Shown: positions 14,159-22,974 of the stretch, one piece after another
How positions within the stretch are numbered: position 1 is the first letter of the stretch
Layout: the number at the start of each line of letters is the position of its first letter
NCBI GenBank assembly: GCA_016295505.1
Contig: JAEDLC010000004.1
Span: forward strand, 1-42,576
Direction: 5' to 3'
Source: Dorea sp.
GTDB lineage: Bacteria > Bacillota_A > Clostridia > Lachnospirales > Lachnospiraceae
Length of the DNA: 42,576 nt
Notes under the pieces: model-generated
Databases searched by the model: none
Told to the model about the DNA's origin: nothing
Seen by the model: the letters and a program-made list of their open reading frames with translations, nothing else
Translations under genes and position numbers: made by a program

Positions 14159-15715
14159 ATGTTAGAGAAGCTGGATCTTACGAAGTCGATGGGAAAGTCG
14201 GAATATAAGGAGAAGATGGTGGAACTTGAGGCCAGGATCGGAAGACTTCAGAGGGAGTGCAGAAGTCTTGGGATTCCGGTTATGATCGCTTTTGAAGGAT
14301 ATGGTGCCTCCGGGAAGGGACTGCAGATCGGAGAACTGATTCAGGCGCTGGATCCGAGAGGATTTGAAGTATATGCTGTGAAGAATGAGACGAAAGAGGA
14401 GCAGATGCATCCTTTTATGTGGAGATTCTGGACAAAGCTTCCGGAAAAGGGCAGGATTGCAATCTATGACAGCAGCTGGTACCGGAAGGTTCTGGTGGAT
14501 CGGTTTGATAAGAAGACGAAAAAGAAAGATCTTGACAGGGCGTTTCAGTCGATCTGTGCTTTTGAAGAGCAGCTGACAGCAGACGGAATGGTGATCATCA
14601 AGATATTCCTGGCGATTGATCAGGAAGAGCAGAAGCGAAGGTTTGAAAGACTTTCGGAATCTCCGGAAACCGCGTGGAGAGTCAGCAAGGGGGACTGGAA
14701 ACGGAATCAGAAGTTTGAAAAGTATCAGGCAATGAATGAAGAGATGCTGAACCGGACGGATACACAGTATGCACCGTGGCATATTGTGGAGGCAACAGAC
14801 CGAAGATATGCGACCGCCAGAATCTATGCTGTCGTGGCTGACCGGTTGGAAGAACAGGTGAAGCTGGTAAAAGAGAGAATGGAACAGGAAAAGGTACAGC
14901 AAGATCGGGGGACAGAGAATCCGGAAGTAGAACGAGAGGCGTCCGGTCAGGAAGGGCCGGAACAGGAACGGGATCAGAGGGAATCCATTCTTGCAAAAGC
15001 TGATCTGAGTCTGTCCTACTCAAAAGAGGAATATAAGAAGCGGCTGATGGAGCTGCAGAAGCGGATGGAATTGCTCCATGGAGAGCTGTACCGGAAAAGG
15101 ATTCCGGTTGTGATCGGTTTTGAAGGATGGGATGCAGGAGGAAAAGGCGGAGCGATCAAGCGTCTGACGAGAAAGATGGATCCCAGAGGATATGTGGTTC
15201 ATCCGACGGCTTCTCCGACGGAGAGAGAAAAGGCGCACCATTATCTGTGGCGTTTCTGGACCGATATGCCAAAAGCAGGACACGTTACGATATTTGACCG
15301 TACCTGGTACGGACGGGTGATGGTTGAGCGAATTGAAGGTTTCTGTACAAAGCAGGAATGGCAGAGGGCTTATAAAGAGATCAATGATATGGAGAGAGAT
15401 CTTACGGATGCAGGAGCAATTGTTCTGAAGTTCTGGATGCAGATTGACAGGGATGAGCAGGAGCGAAGATTCAAGGCGAGACAGCAGAATCCGGAAAAAC
15501 AATGGAAAATTACGGATGAGGACTGGAGAAACCGGGAGAAGTGGGATCAGTATGAAGAAGCGGTAAATGAGATGCTGATCCGGACATCTACACCGAAAGC
15601 TCCATGGATCGTTGTAGAGGGAAACTGTAAATATTATGCAAGAATTAAAGTGCTTGAAACGGTAGTAGAGGCGATTGAAGCACGTCTGGAACAGGAAAGG
15701 AGCGACCGCGCATGA
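14159..15715 (+). CDS. pap: Polyphosphate:AMP phosphotransferase, two-domain PPK2 family
   Basis: About 518 residues made of two tandem PPK2 domains joined by a Glu/Gln-rich linker (residues about 245-285). It would transfer phosphate from polyphosphate to AMP, giving ADP, as known for two-domain class II PPK2. The second domain has a complete Walker A, GWDAGGKGGAIKR (Asp325 to Lys329), and IFDRTWYGRVMVER (Asp380, Arg381). In the first domain the same places read GYGASGKG (Gly49 in place of Asp) and IYDSSWYRKVLVDR (Ser105 in place of Arg), so only the second half is likely to be catalytic, as reported for the Pseudomonas enzyme. Start: ATG 14159 lies 8 bases after GAGGAGG; ATG 14156 is also possible, whereas the ATG at 14132 has no site. 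Its stop overlaps the dgt start by 4 bases. Confidence 0.9.
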   Translation: MLEKLDLTKSMGKSEYKEKMVELEARIGRLQRECRSLGIPVMIAFEGYGASGKGLQIGELIQALDPRGFEVYAVKNETKEEQMHPFMWRFWTKLPEKGRIAIYDSSWYRKVLVDRFDKKTKKKDLDRAFQSICAFEEQLTADGMVIIKIFLAIDQEEQKRRFERLSESPETAWRVSKGDWKRNQKFEKYQAMNEEMLNRTDTQYAPWHIVEATDRRYATARIYAVVADRLEEQVKLVKERMEQEKVQQDRGTENPEVEREASGQEGPEQERDQRESILAKADLSLSYSKEEYKKRLMELQKRMELLHGELYRKRIPVVIGFEGWDAGGKGGAIKRLTRKMDPRGYVVHPTASPTEREKAHHYLWRFWTDMPKAGHVTIFDRTWYGRVMVERIEGFCTKQEWQRAYKEINDMERDLTDAGAIVLKFWMQIDRDEQERRFKARQQNPEKQWKITDEDWRNREKWDQYEEAVNEMLIRTSTPKAPWIVVEGNCKYYARIKVLETVVEAIEARLEQERSDRA

Positions 15716-16719
15716 CGATCAGAGAACAGCTGGAGGCAAGAGAACTGGAATATCTGAGTCCTTATGCTTCTCTGAGCAGCAAGTCGATGGGAAGGGAGCG
15801 GAAGGAGGAAGAATGTGATATACGTCCGGTATATCAGAGAGACCGGGACCGTATTCTTCACTGCAAGTCCTTCCGGCGCCTGAAACAGAAGACACAGGTA
15901 TTTCTGCTTCCGAAGGGAGATCACTACAGAACGAGACTCACCCATACGCTTGAAGTGTCTCAGAATGCGAGGACTGTTGCAAAGGCATTGCGTCTGAATG
16001 AAGACCTGGCAGAAGCAATCGCGCTGGGACATGATCTGGGGCACACACCTTTCGGACATGCGGGAGAGCGGGCCCTGAATGCTGTGTGTCCGACCGGATT
16101 CAGGCACAATGAGCAGAGTGTCAGAGTTGTGGAATGCCTGGAAAAGCAGGGAGAGGGCCTGAATCTGACATGGGAGGTCAGAGACGGGATCCGCAATCAT
16201 AAGACCAGCGGCACACCACATACACTGGAGGGACAGATCGTGCAGCTTTCAGACAAGATTGCCTATATCAATCATGACATTGATGATGCGATCAGGGGAG
16301 GAATCCTGAAAGAGGAGGATATTCCCTGGGAGTACCGGAGTATTCTTGGGCCGACGACCAGAGTCAGACTGGATACGATGATACACGATGTGATTATCAG
16401 CAGCATGGATCAGCCGGAGATCAGAATGTCACCCGGGATACGTGAGGCAGTGATGGGGCTTCGCCGATTCCTGTTCGAACACGTCTATGAGAATCCGGTG
16501 GCTAAGGGCGAAGAATCAAAAGCAATCAATATGATCACGAATCTGTATGAATATTATATCCGGCATGAAGAATTGCTGCCGGAGCAGTTCAAAAGTAATA
16601 TGGAAGCCGGAAAGGCTACCCTGGAACAGACGGTGTGTGATTATATCGCGGGAATGACGGATACATATGCTGTGAAAAAGTTTGAAGAATATTTTGTTCC
16701 GGAATCCTGGAAATATTAA
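15712..16719 (+). CDS. dgt: Deoxyguanosinetriphosphate triphosphohydrolase-like protein
   Basis: A 335-residue HD-domain protein of the Dgt family, which splits dNTPs into deoxynucleoside and triphosphate. The metal site is visible: HTLEVSQNART (first His), IALGHDLGHTPFGHAGE (HD and nearby His), and LSDKIAYINHDIDDA (the last Asp). The N-terminal DRDRILHCKSFRRLKQKTQVF and GDHYRTRLTHT are typical. The length fits the short Firmicute form, which lies upstream of dnaG in many clostridia. The ATG overlaps the stop of pap (ATGA), and an AGGAAAGGAG site lies inside the end of pap, so the pair is translationally coupled. Whether it cleaves dGTP or other dNTPs cannot be told from sequence. Confidence 0.94.
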   Translation: MTIREQLEARELEYLSPYASLSSKSMGRERKEEECDIRPVYQRDRDRILHCKSFRRLKQKTQVFLLPKGDHYRTRLTHTLEVSQNARTVAKALRLNEDLAEAIALGHDLGHTPFGHAGERALNAVCPTGFRHNEQSVRVVECLEKQGEGLNLTWEVRDGIRNHKTSGTPHTLEGQIVQLSDKIAYINHDIDDAIRGGILKEEDIPWEYRSILGPTTRVRLDTMIHDVIISSMDQPEIRMSPGIREAVMGLRRFLFEHVYENPVAKGEESKAINMITNLYEYYIRHEELLPEQFKSNMEAGKATLEQTVCDYIAGMTDTYAVKKFEEYFVPESWKY

Positions 16720-16766
16720 AGGAAATCAGATGGTTTTGTCGAATATTATATATGAGGAGATTTTAT

Positions 16767-18542
16767 ATGTATTATTCTGATGAAATAATTGAAGAAGTAA
16801 GATCCAGAAATGATATTGTGGATGTGATATCAAGCTACGTAAAGCTTCAGAAAAAGGGAAATTCTTATTTTGGACTGTGTCCGTTTCACAATGAGAAGTC
16901 CCCGTCCTTTTCTGTCAGCAGGCAGAAGCAGATGTACTATTGTTTTGGCTGCGGAGCCGGAGGAAATGTATTTACATTTCTGATGGAATACGAGAACTAT
17001 ACATTTGTTGAGGCTCTGAAATATCTGGCAGATCGTGCGGGAGTGGAACTTCCGGAAGAGGAATATTCCAAAGAAGCAAAAGAGCGTGCAGATACCAGGG
17101 CGATCCTTCTGGAGATCAACAAGGCTGCCGCACAGTATTATTATGCACAGCTGAAGGGAGCACAGGGAGCACAGGGGCTTGCATACCTCAAAAAACGAGA
17201 GCTCACAGATGATACGATCAAGGCATTCGGGCTGGGATATTCGAACAAATACAGTGACGATCTGTACCGGTATCTCAAGTCGAAGGGATATAAGGATGAT
17301 ATGATCGCAAAAGCGGGGCTGATCACGATTGATGAAAAACAGGGGGTATATGACAAGTTCTGGAACCGGGTGATGTTCCCGATCATGGACGCCAACAGCA
17401 GAGTCATCGGATTTGGTGGACGTGTTATGGGAGACGCAAAACCAAAGTATCTGAATTCGCCGGAGACGATGATATTTGACAAAAGCCGGAATCTGTATGG
17501 TCTCAACCGGGCAAGAAGCACAAAGAAGCCGTATTTTCTTCTGTGTGAAGGATATATGGATGTGATATCGCTTCATCAGGCGGGATTCACCAATGCCGTG
17601 GCATCGCTGGGAACGGCGCTTACTTCCGGACATGCTTCACTGATCAAGCGATATGTGCAGGAGGTATATCTTACCTATGACAGTGATGGGGCCGGAACGA
17701 AAGCAGCCCTCAGAGCACTTCCGATTCTGAAGGAGGCGGGGATTACTGCAAGGATTATTCGAATGGAACCGTATAAAGATCCGGATGAGTTTATCAAAAA
17801 TCTGGGAGCGGAAGCATTTGAAGAAAGAATCCATCAGGCGAGAAATGGTTTTATGTTCAGTCTGGAAATCCTGGAGCGTGACTATGATATGACTTCTCCG
17901 GAAGGCAAGACAGACTTCATGAAGGAAGTTGCAAGGCGGCTTACACAGTTCGATGAGGAGATTGAGCGTAATAATTACATAGAAGCCGTGGCGAAAGCGT
18001 ATCATGTAGGATATGAAGACCTCAGAAAGCTGGTTGGCAGAATGGCAGTTCAGACAGGGCTTGCAACGCCGGCATCCAGACCCAGGCAGACGGTTGGTAA
18101 GGAAAAGAAGAAGGAAGATGGAATTCTGGTATCCCAGAAGATCCTTCTCACCTGGCTGATCGAGAGTGAAGATATCTTCCGGCAGATTGAGAAGTATATT
18201 ACACCGGAGGATTTTACAGAGGGGCTGTATCGGACGGTTGCAGGACTCTTATACGAACAGTACGAAAGACATGAGGTCAATCCGGCACAGATTATGAATC
18301 ATTTTACGGATGAAGAAGAACACCGGGAGGTTGCGGGTCTTTTTCACACCAGGATCAAGGAACTTACGACTGTGCGTGAACAGGAGAAAGCTCTGCAGGA
18401 GACGATTCTTCGGGTAAAGAATCACAGCATCGAAGAAGCAACGAAGCATCTGGATCCGACAGATATGAAAGGACTGCAGAGGCTGATGAACGCCAAAAGA
18501 GAATTGCAGGATCTTAAGGCACTGCATATTTCTATTAATTAA
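16767..18542 (+). CDS. dnaG: DNA primase
   Basis: A 591-residue primase that makes RNA primers for replication. N-terminal CHC2 zinc domain with CPFHNEKSPSF and YYCFGCGAGGNVFTFLM (residues about 38-70); the catalytic RNA-polymerase core has FWNRVMFPIMD and IGFGGRVMGDAKPKYLNSPET, then the TOPRIM acidic motifs in LCEGYMDVISLHQAG and YLTYDSDGAGTKAA; the C-terminal region binds the replicative helicase. I chose the ATG at 16767 (MYYSDEIIEEV) because GAGGAG lies 7-8 bases upstream; the in-frame ATG at 16752 sits in front of that site. It follows dgt after 47 bases and precedes sigA after 39, the usual macromolecular synthesis order. Confidence 0.97.
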   Translation: MYYSDEIIEEVRSRNDIVDVISSYVKLQKKGNSYFGLCPFHNEKSPSFSVSRQKQMYYCFGCGAGGNVFTFLMEYENYTFVEALKYLADRAGVELPEEEYSKEAKERADTRAILLEINKAAAQYYYAQLKGAQGAQGLAYLKKRELTDDTIKAFGLGYSNKYSDDLYRYLKSKGYKDDMIAKAGLITIDEKQGVYDKFWNRVMFPIMDANSRVIGFGGRVMGDAKPKYLNSPETMIFDKSRNLYGLNRARSTKKPYFLLCEGYMDVISLHQAGFTNAVASLGTALTSGHASLIKRYVQEVYLTYDSDGAGTKAALRALPILKEAGITARIIRMEPYKDPDEFIKNLGAEAFEERIHQARNGFMFSLEILERDYDMTSPEGKTDFMKEVARRLTQFDEEIERNNYIEAVAKAYHVGYEDLRKLVGRMAVQTGLATPASRPRQTVGKEKKKEDGILVSQKILLTWLIESEDIFRQIEKYITPEDFTEGLYRTVAGLLYEQYERHEVNPAQIMNHFTDEEEHREVAGLFHTRIKELTTVREQEKALQETILRVKNHSIEEATKHLDPTDMKGLQRLMNAKRELQDLKALHISIN

Positions 18543-18581
18543 GGATAAAATATAAACAAGCAATGAGAGGATGGACAATAC

Positions 18582-19694
18582 ATGGATGAAAATGTAATGA
18601 AATTCCAGGAAAAATTAAGAGAGTTAGTTGCACTTGGAAAGAAGAAAAAGAGTATTCTGGAAATTCAGGAGATTAATGATGTTTTTGCGGATATGGAATT
18701 AGATTCCGAAAAAATGGAAAAGGTATTCGACTATCTTGAGGCAAATAATATTGATGTACTGCGTATCAGTAATGATGACGATGATGATATACCGGATGAC
18801 ATTGTGATATCTGAGGAAGATGATATTGACGTGGAGAAGATTGATCTGTCTGTTCCGGACGGAATCAGCATAGAAGATCCGGTACGTATGTATCTGAAAG
18901 AGATTGGCAAGGTTCCTCTTCTGACGGCAGAAGAAGAAGTAGAACTTGCAAAAAGAATGGCAGACGGAGATGAGGATGCCAAGAAGCGTCTTGCAGAAGC
19001 GAATCTTCGTCTGGTAGTCAGTATAGCAAAACGTTATGTCGGACGCGGAATGCTTTTCCTGGATCTGATTCAGGAAGGAAATCTGGGTCTGATCAAGGCT
19101 GTGGAAAAGTTTGATTATCATAAAGGATTTAAGTTCAGTACTTATGCAACCTGGTGGATCCGCCAGGCGATCACAAGAGCGATCGCAGATCAGGCAAGAA
19201 CCATCCGTATCCCGGTGCATATGGTAGAGACGATCAACAAGCTGATCCGTGTTTCCAGACAGCTTTTACAGGAACTCGGACGGGAACCTACGCCGGAAGA
19301 GATTGCGGCAGAGCTGGACATGCCGGTAGAAAGAGTGCGTGAGATCCTCAAGATTTCTCAGGAACCGGTATCTCTTGAGACTCCGATCGGAGAGGAAGAG
19401 GACAGTCATCTGGGTGACTTCATACAGGATGATAATGTGCCGGTTCCGGCAGAGGCGGCCGCACAGACACTTCTGAAAGAGCAGTTGGATGAGGTTCTGG
19501 ACACACTGACAGAGAGAGAGCAGAAAGTACTCAGACTTCGCTTTGGTATGAATGACGGCCGTGCCCGTACACTGGAAGAGGTTGGAAGAGAATTCGACGT
19601 TACCCGTGAGCGTATTCGTCAGATTGAGGCGAAAGCACTTCGTAAGCTGCGTCATCCGAGCCGCAGCAGAAAATTAAGAGATTATCTGGATTAA
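18582..19694 (+). CDS. sigA: Primary sigma factor SigA/RpoD
   Basis: A 370-residue housekeeping sigma factor. Region 1.1-like acidic N-terminus with a run of Asp (DDDDDIPDDIV) before region 1.2 (DPVRMYLKEIGKVPLL); region 2 has RLVVSIAKRYVGRGMLFLDL, IQEGNLGLIKAVEKFDY and KFSTYATWWIRQAITRAI, which recognises the -10 box; region 3 starts RTIRIPVHMVE; region 4.2 TLEEVGREFDVTRERIRQIE is the -35 helix-turn-helix. The length is the Firmicute norm. RBS AGAGGATGG. It lies between dnaG and trmK as in Bacillus. The promoters listed in this window fit the consensus such a factor reads. Confidence 0.97.
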   Translation: MDENVMKFQEKLRELVALGKKKKSILEIQEINDVFADMELDSEKMEKVFDYLEANNIDVLRISNDDDDDIPDDIVISEEDDIDVEKIDLSVPDGISIEDPVRMYLKEIGKVPLLTAEEEVELAKRMADGDEDAKKRLAEANLRLVVSIAKRYVGRGMLFLDLIQEGNLGLIKAVEKFDYHKGFKFSTYATWWIRQAITRAIADQARTIRIPVHMVETINKLIRVSRQLLQELGREPTPEEIAAELDMPVERVREILKISQEPVSLETPIGEEEDSHLGDFIQDDNVPVPAEAAAQTLLKEQLDEVLDTLTEREQKVLRLRFGMNDGRARTLEEVGREFDVTRERIRQIEAKALRKLRHPSRSRKLRDYLD

Positions 19695-19707
19695 GAAAGA
19701 GGCGCCT

Positions 19708-20403
19708 ATGGAACTATCAAAAAGACTTTATGCGGTTGCGGGTCTGGTGACAGAGGGCGCCTCTGTTGCCGATATCGGAACCGATCATGGATACATACCG
19801 ATCTATCTGGTACAGCAGGGGATAGCTTCTCATGTGATCGCGATGGACATTAACAAAGGACCGTTGGAGAGAGCGAAGATGCACATCATCGGACACGGAC
19901 TGAAGGAGCAGATTGAAACGAGATTATCCGATGGACTTGCTGCGGTCGCTCCGGGAGAAGTGGATACGATGATCGCGGCCGGTATGGGCGGAGGTCTGGT
20001 CATCCGGATCCTGACGGAGGGAAAAGAAGTGGCGGATACGATTACTTCATTTGTACTGCAGCCACAGTCGGAGATTCAAAGGGTCCGAAGATATCTGAAT
20101 GAACACGGATACCGGATCATACAGGAAGATATGGTGGAAGAGGATGGAAAATATTATCCAATGATGCGTGTTGTTCATGGAGAGGCGGAAGACTACACTG
20201 CCTGCGAATATCTGTATGGACGATGCCTTCTGAGGAATCAGCATCCGGTTCTTGAAAAATATCTGAAGCGTGAGCTTCAGATCAAGGAAAGTGTATTCTG
20301 TCAGCTTATGAAGCATAAGAACAGCGAAAGTGCTTTCAGCCGAATGGAAGAATTGAAAACAGAGATGGAAATGGTAAAGGAAGCTCTGAATTACTATCCA
20401 TAA
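19708..20403 (+). CDS. trmK: tRNA (adenine(22)-N1)-methyltransferase
   Basis: A 231-residue SAM-dependent methyltransferase of the TrmK family, which makes m1A22 in the D-loop of bacterial tRNAs. The SAM-binding loop is VADIGTDHGYIPIYL, followed by AMDINKGPLERAK; the target-base region is IAAGMGGGLVIRIL and the family marker FVLQPQSEIQRVRRYL. The C-terminal third is a coiled-coil-like tail (residues about 190-230). It starts 13 bases after sigA with AGAGG upstream. It is the Bacillus yqfN counterpart, in the same place. The typical order sigA-trmK-nif3 supports the name. Confidence 0.93.
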   Translation: MELSKRLYAVAGLVTEGASVADIGTDHGYIPIYLVQQGIASHVIAMDINKGPLERAKMHIIGHGLKEQIETRLSDGLAAVAPGEVDTMIAAGMGGGLVIRILTEGKEVADTITSFVLQPQSEIQRVRRYLNEHGYRIIQEDMVEEDGKYYPMMRVVHGEAEDYTACEYLYGRCLLRNQHPVLEKYLKRELQIKESVFCQLMKHKNSESAFSRMEELKTEMEMVKEALNYYP

Positions 20404-20429
20404 CAGACAGACGAAAAGGAGTAGATGTA

Positions 20430-21224
20430 ATGCTTTGTAAAGAGATCATGGAGGTCATAGAACAGACGTATTCCCGCGCGTATGCAATGAGCTGGGACAA
20501 TGTGGGACTTCTTGTGGGAAGGGATGATAAGGAGGTACAGAAGATCTATCTGGCAGTGGATGCAACGGATGAAGTGATTGATGCAGCCGTCAGCTGCCAT
20601 GCGGATATGCTGGTCACACATCATCCGATGATCTTCGGTGCATTGAAGCAGATCAATAACCGTGATTTTATCGGAAAAAGAATTCTCCGACTGATACAGA
20701 ATGATATTTCCTGTTATGCCATGCACACCAATTATGATGTGAAGGGAATGGCAGAATTGTCGGGGAAGATGATGGGATATGAAAACGCACAGGTGCTGGA
20801 GGTTACCTGTACAGAGGAAACCGGTGACGGATCTGTGACGGAAGGTATCGGAAGGGTTGCAGACCTTAAAGAACCGGTCACATTGAAGGAATACTGTGAC
20901 AGGGTGAAGGAGGTGTTTCAGCTTCCGGGTGTGATTGCTTTCGGGGATATGGATGCCCTGATCCGTCGTGCGGCTATCTGTCCGGGATCCGGGAAGAGTG
21001 TGATCTCTGCAGCGATTGAAAAGGGGGCGGATGTTCTGGTTACCGGAGATATCGGACATCATGAAGGAATTGATGCAAAAGCGCAGGGACTTGCCATCAT
21101 CGATGCAGGACATTACGGAATTGAGCATATATTTATAGAGGATATGAAACGATATCTGGAAGCCCATCTGGAAAATGTTCAGATCATCGGAGCACCGGTT
21201 CAGCATCCATATGTAATCTTGTAA
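20430..21224 (+). CDS. Nif3-like dinuclear metal protein (YqfO/YbgI family)
   Basis: A 264-residue Nif3 family protein. Metal ligands are visible: ADMLVTHHPMIFG, YAMHTNYDV and GDIGHHEGIDAK, with ICPGSGKSVISAAIEKGADVLVTGD in between. It is the short form without the inserted PII-like domain of Bacillus YqfO. Its reaction is unsettled: members have been called GTP cyclohydrolase-like, but no role is agreed. It begins 26 bases after trmK with AAGGAG, and is followed closely by the kinase gene, so it is in the same operon. Confidence 0.9.
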   Translation: MLCKEIMEVIEQTYSRAYAMSWDNVGLLVGRDDKEVQKIYLAVDATDEVIDAAVSCHADMLVTHHPMIFGALKQINNRDFIGKRILRLIQNDISCYAMHTNYDVKGMAELSGKMMGYENAQVLEVTCTEETGDGSVTEGIGRVADLKEPVTLKEYCDRVKEVFQLPGVIAFGDMDALIRRAAICPGSGKSVISAAIEKGADVLVTGDIGHHEGIDAKAQGLAIIDAGHYGIEHIFIEDMKRYLEAHLENVQIIGAPVQHPYVIL

Positions 21225-21249
21225 TTGTCAGATATAAAGGGGGAATATT

Positions 21250-22917
21250 ATGGCAGGAAATATGTATCATGTTCAGATTGGAAATGAGATCCGACAGTAT
21301 GAGGAGGGGACAACGTACCGTCAGATTGCAGAGGAGTATCAGAAAAACTACGCACACGATATTGTGCTGGTTTTTGTCAATGACAGGCTTCAGGAACTAT
21401 TCAAAACAGTAAATTCTGACTGTACGATCTGCTTCGAGACAACCGGAGATTCTATTGGTCATAAGACTTATAAGCGAAGTATGAATCTGATGCTGGTAAA
21501 AGCGGTATACGATGTAGCAGAACACCGGAATATTGATAAAGTCAGGATTCATTATTCCGTAAGCAAAGGATATTACTGTACCATTGAAGGAAATATTGTT
21601 CTGAATCAGGAATTTCTGGATCGTGTGGAGGCGAGAATGCGTGATATGGTGGAACAGGACCTGCCGATTCAGAAGACATCCATCCATACTGATGATGCGA
21701 TCGCCAGATTTGGACAATATGGAATGTACGATAAGGAGCGTCTGTTCCGTTACCGGAGAGTGTCGAAAGTCAATATCTACAGCATGAATGAATTTGAAGA
21801 TTACTATTACGGATATATGGTGCCAAGTGCAGGTTATCTGAAGTATTTTAAACTATATCTGTATGATGAGGGATTCGTACTTCAGATGCCGACACAAAAC
21901 GAACCGGAGACTGTTCCTCCGTTTGAACCTCAGAATAAGCTGTTCCAGGTATTGAAGGAATCGGTAAAATGGGGTGACATGCAGGGAATTGAAACGGTCG
22001 GAGATCTGAATGACAAGATTACCAGAAGTGATGTGCATGAAGTGGTACTGGTACAGGAGGCATTGCAGGAAAAGAAGATTGCAGAGATTGCAGGACAGAT
22101 TACAGCCCGCAAGGATGTAAAATTTATCTTGATTGCAGGTCCGTCTTCTTCCGGAAAGACGACATTTTCCCACCGGCTCTCTATACAGCTTCGTGCCAAT
22201 GGAATGATTCCGCATCCCATTGCGGTAGATAATTATTTTGTAGAGAGAGAAGATAATCCGAAAGATGAGAACGGTAATCCGGACTTTGAATGTCTGGAGG
22301 CGGTGGATGTGGAGCTGTTCAACCGACAGCTGCAGGAATTACTGGATGGAAAAGAAGTGGTGATCCCAACCTTTAATTTCGTGACAGGGCATAAGGAATA
22401 TGGAAATCAGAAGATGAAGCTGGGAGAAAATGATGTTCTGGTCATCGAAGGAATTCATTGTCTGAATCCCAAATTGACCAGAAGCCTTGCAGATGCCAAT
22501 AAATTTAAAATCTATATCAGTGCGCTCACACAACTAAATATAGATGAACATAACCGGATTCCGACGACTGATGGACGTCTGATCCGCCGAATTGTCCGGG
22601 ATGCCAGAACCAGAGGCGCATCTGCGAAGAAAACGATCCGGATGTGGGAGTCTGTCAGAAACGGAGAAGAAAAAAATATCTTCCCATATCAGGAAGAAGC
22701 GGATGTGATGTTCAATTCGGCTCTGATCTATGAGCTTGCAGTTCTGAAACCATATGTAGAGGCACAACTATTTGGAATTGAGCGTGACTGTCCGGAATAT
22801 CTGGAAGCGAAAAGACTCTTGAAATTTCTGGATTATTTTGTGGGGATTGGCAGCGAGACCGTGCCGGTGAATTCTCTGCTTAGAGAGTTTATCGGAGGAG
22901 GATGCTTCCGCATATAA
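21250..22917 (+). CDS. TGS/ThrRS-like domain fused to a uridine kinase-type nucleoside kinase
   Basis: A 555-residue two-part protein. Residues 1 to about 60 look like a TGS domain (VQIGNEIRQYEEGTTYRQIA) and the following about 200 residues resemble the second N-terminal (editing) domain of threonyl-tRNA synthetase. From about residue 290 there is a P-loop kinase of the uridine kinase/phosphoribulokinase family: Walker A GPSSSGKTTF, then IAVDNYFVEREDNPKDENG and VLVIEGIHCLNPKLT. This fusion is a known architecture in clostridia and Thermotogae, generally annotated as nucleoside kinase; the natural substrate is probably a nucleoside such as uridine or cytidine. It starts 25 bases after the Nif3 gene with AAAGGGGGA. 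It faces aroC across a palindromic terminator. Confidence 0.9.
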   Translation: MAGNMYHVQIGNEIRQYEEGTTYRQIAEEYQKNYAHDIVLVFVNDRLQELFKTVNSDCTICFETTGDSIGHKTYKRSMNLMLVKAVYDVAEHRNIDKVRIHYSVSKGYYCTIEGNIVLNQEFLDRVEARMRDMVEQDLPIQKTSIHTDDAIARFGQYGMYDKERLFRYRRVSKVNIYSMNEFEDYYYGYMVPSAGYLKYFKLYLYDEGFVLQMPTQNEPETVPPFEPQNKLFQVLKESVKWGDMQGIETVGDLNDKITRSDVHEVVLVQEALQEKKIAEIAGQITARKDVKFILIAGPSSSGKTTFSHRLSIQLRANGMIPHPIAVDNYFVEREDNPKDENGNPDFECLEAVDVELFNRQLQELLDGKEVVIPTFNFVTGHKEYGNQKMKLGENDVLVIEGIHCLNPKLTRSLADANKFKIYISALTQLNIDEHNRIPTTDGRLIRRIVRDARTRGASAKKTIRMWESVRNGEEKNIFPYQEEADVMFNSALIYELAVLKPYVEAQLFGIERDCPEYLEAKRLLKFLDYFVGIGSETVPVNSLLREFIGGGCFRI

Positions 22918-22929
22918 TAAATGGAATAT

Positions 22930-22959
22930 ATAAAGGGATTGTTGCAACAATCCCTTTAT
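22930..22959. terminator. Bidirectional palindrome between the kinase gene and aroC
   Basis: A perfect 30-base palindrome, 15 bases per arm (left arm starts ATAAAGGGATTG), centred at 22944/22945. It lies between two convergent genes, 12 bases from one stop and 15 from the other. T-tracts are poor on both sides, so its efficiency is uncertain. Confidence 0.75.
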
Positions 22960-22974
22960 GACTTTGAGCTGTGA

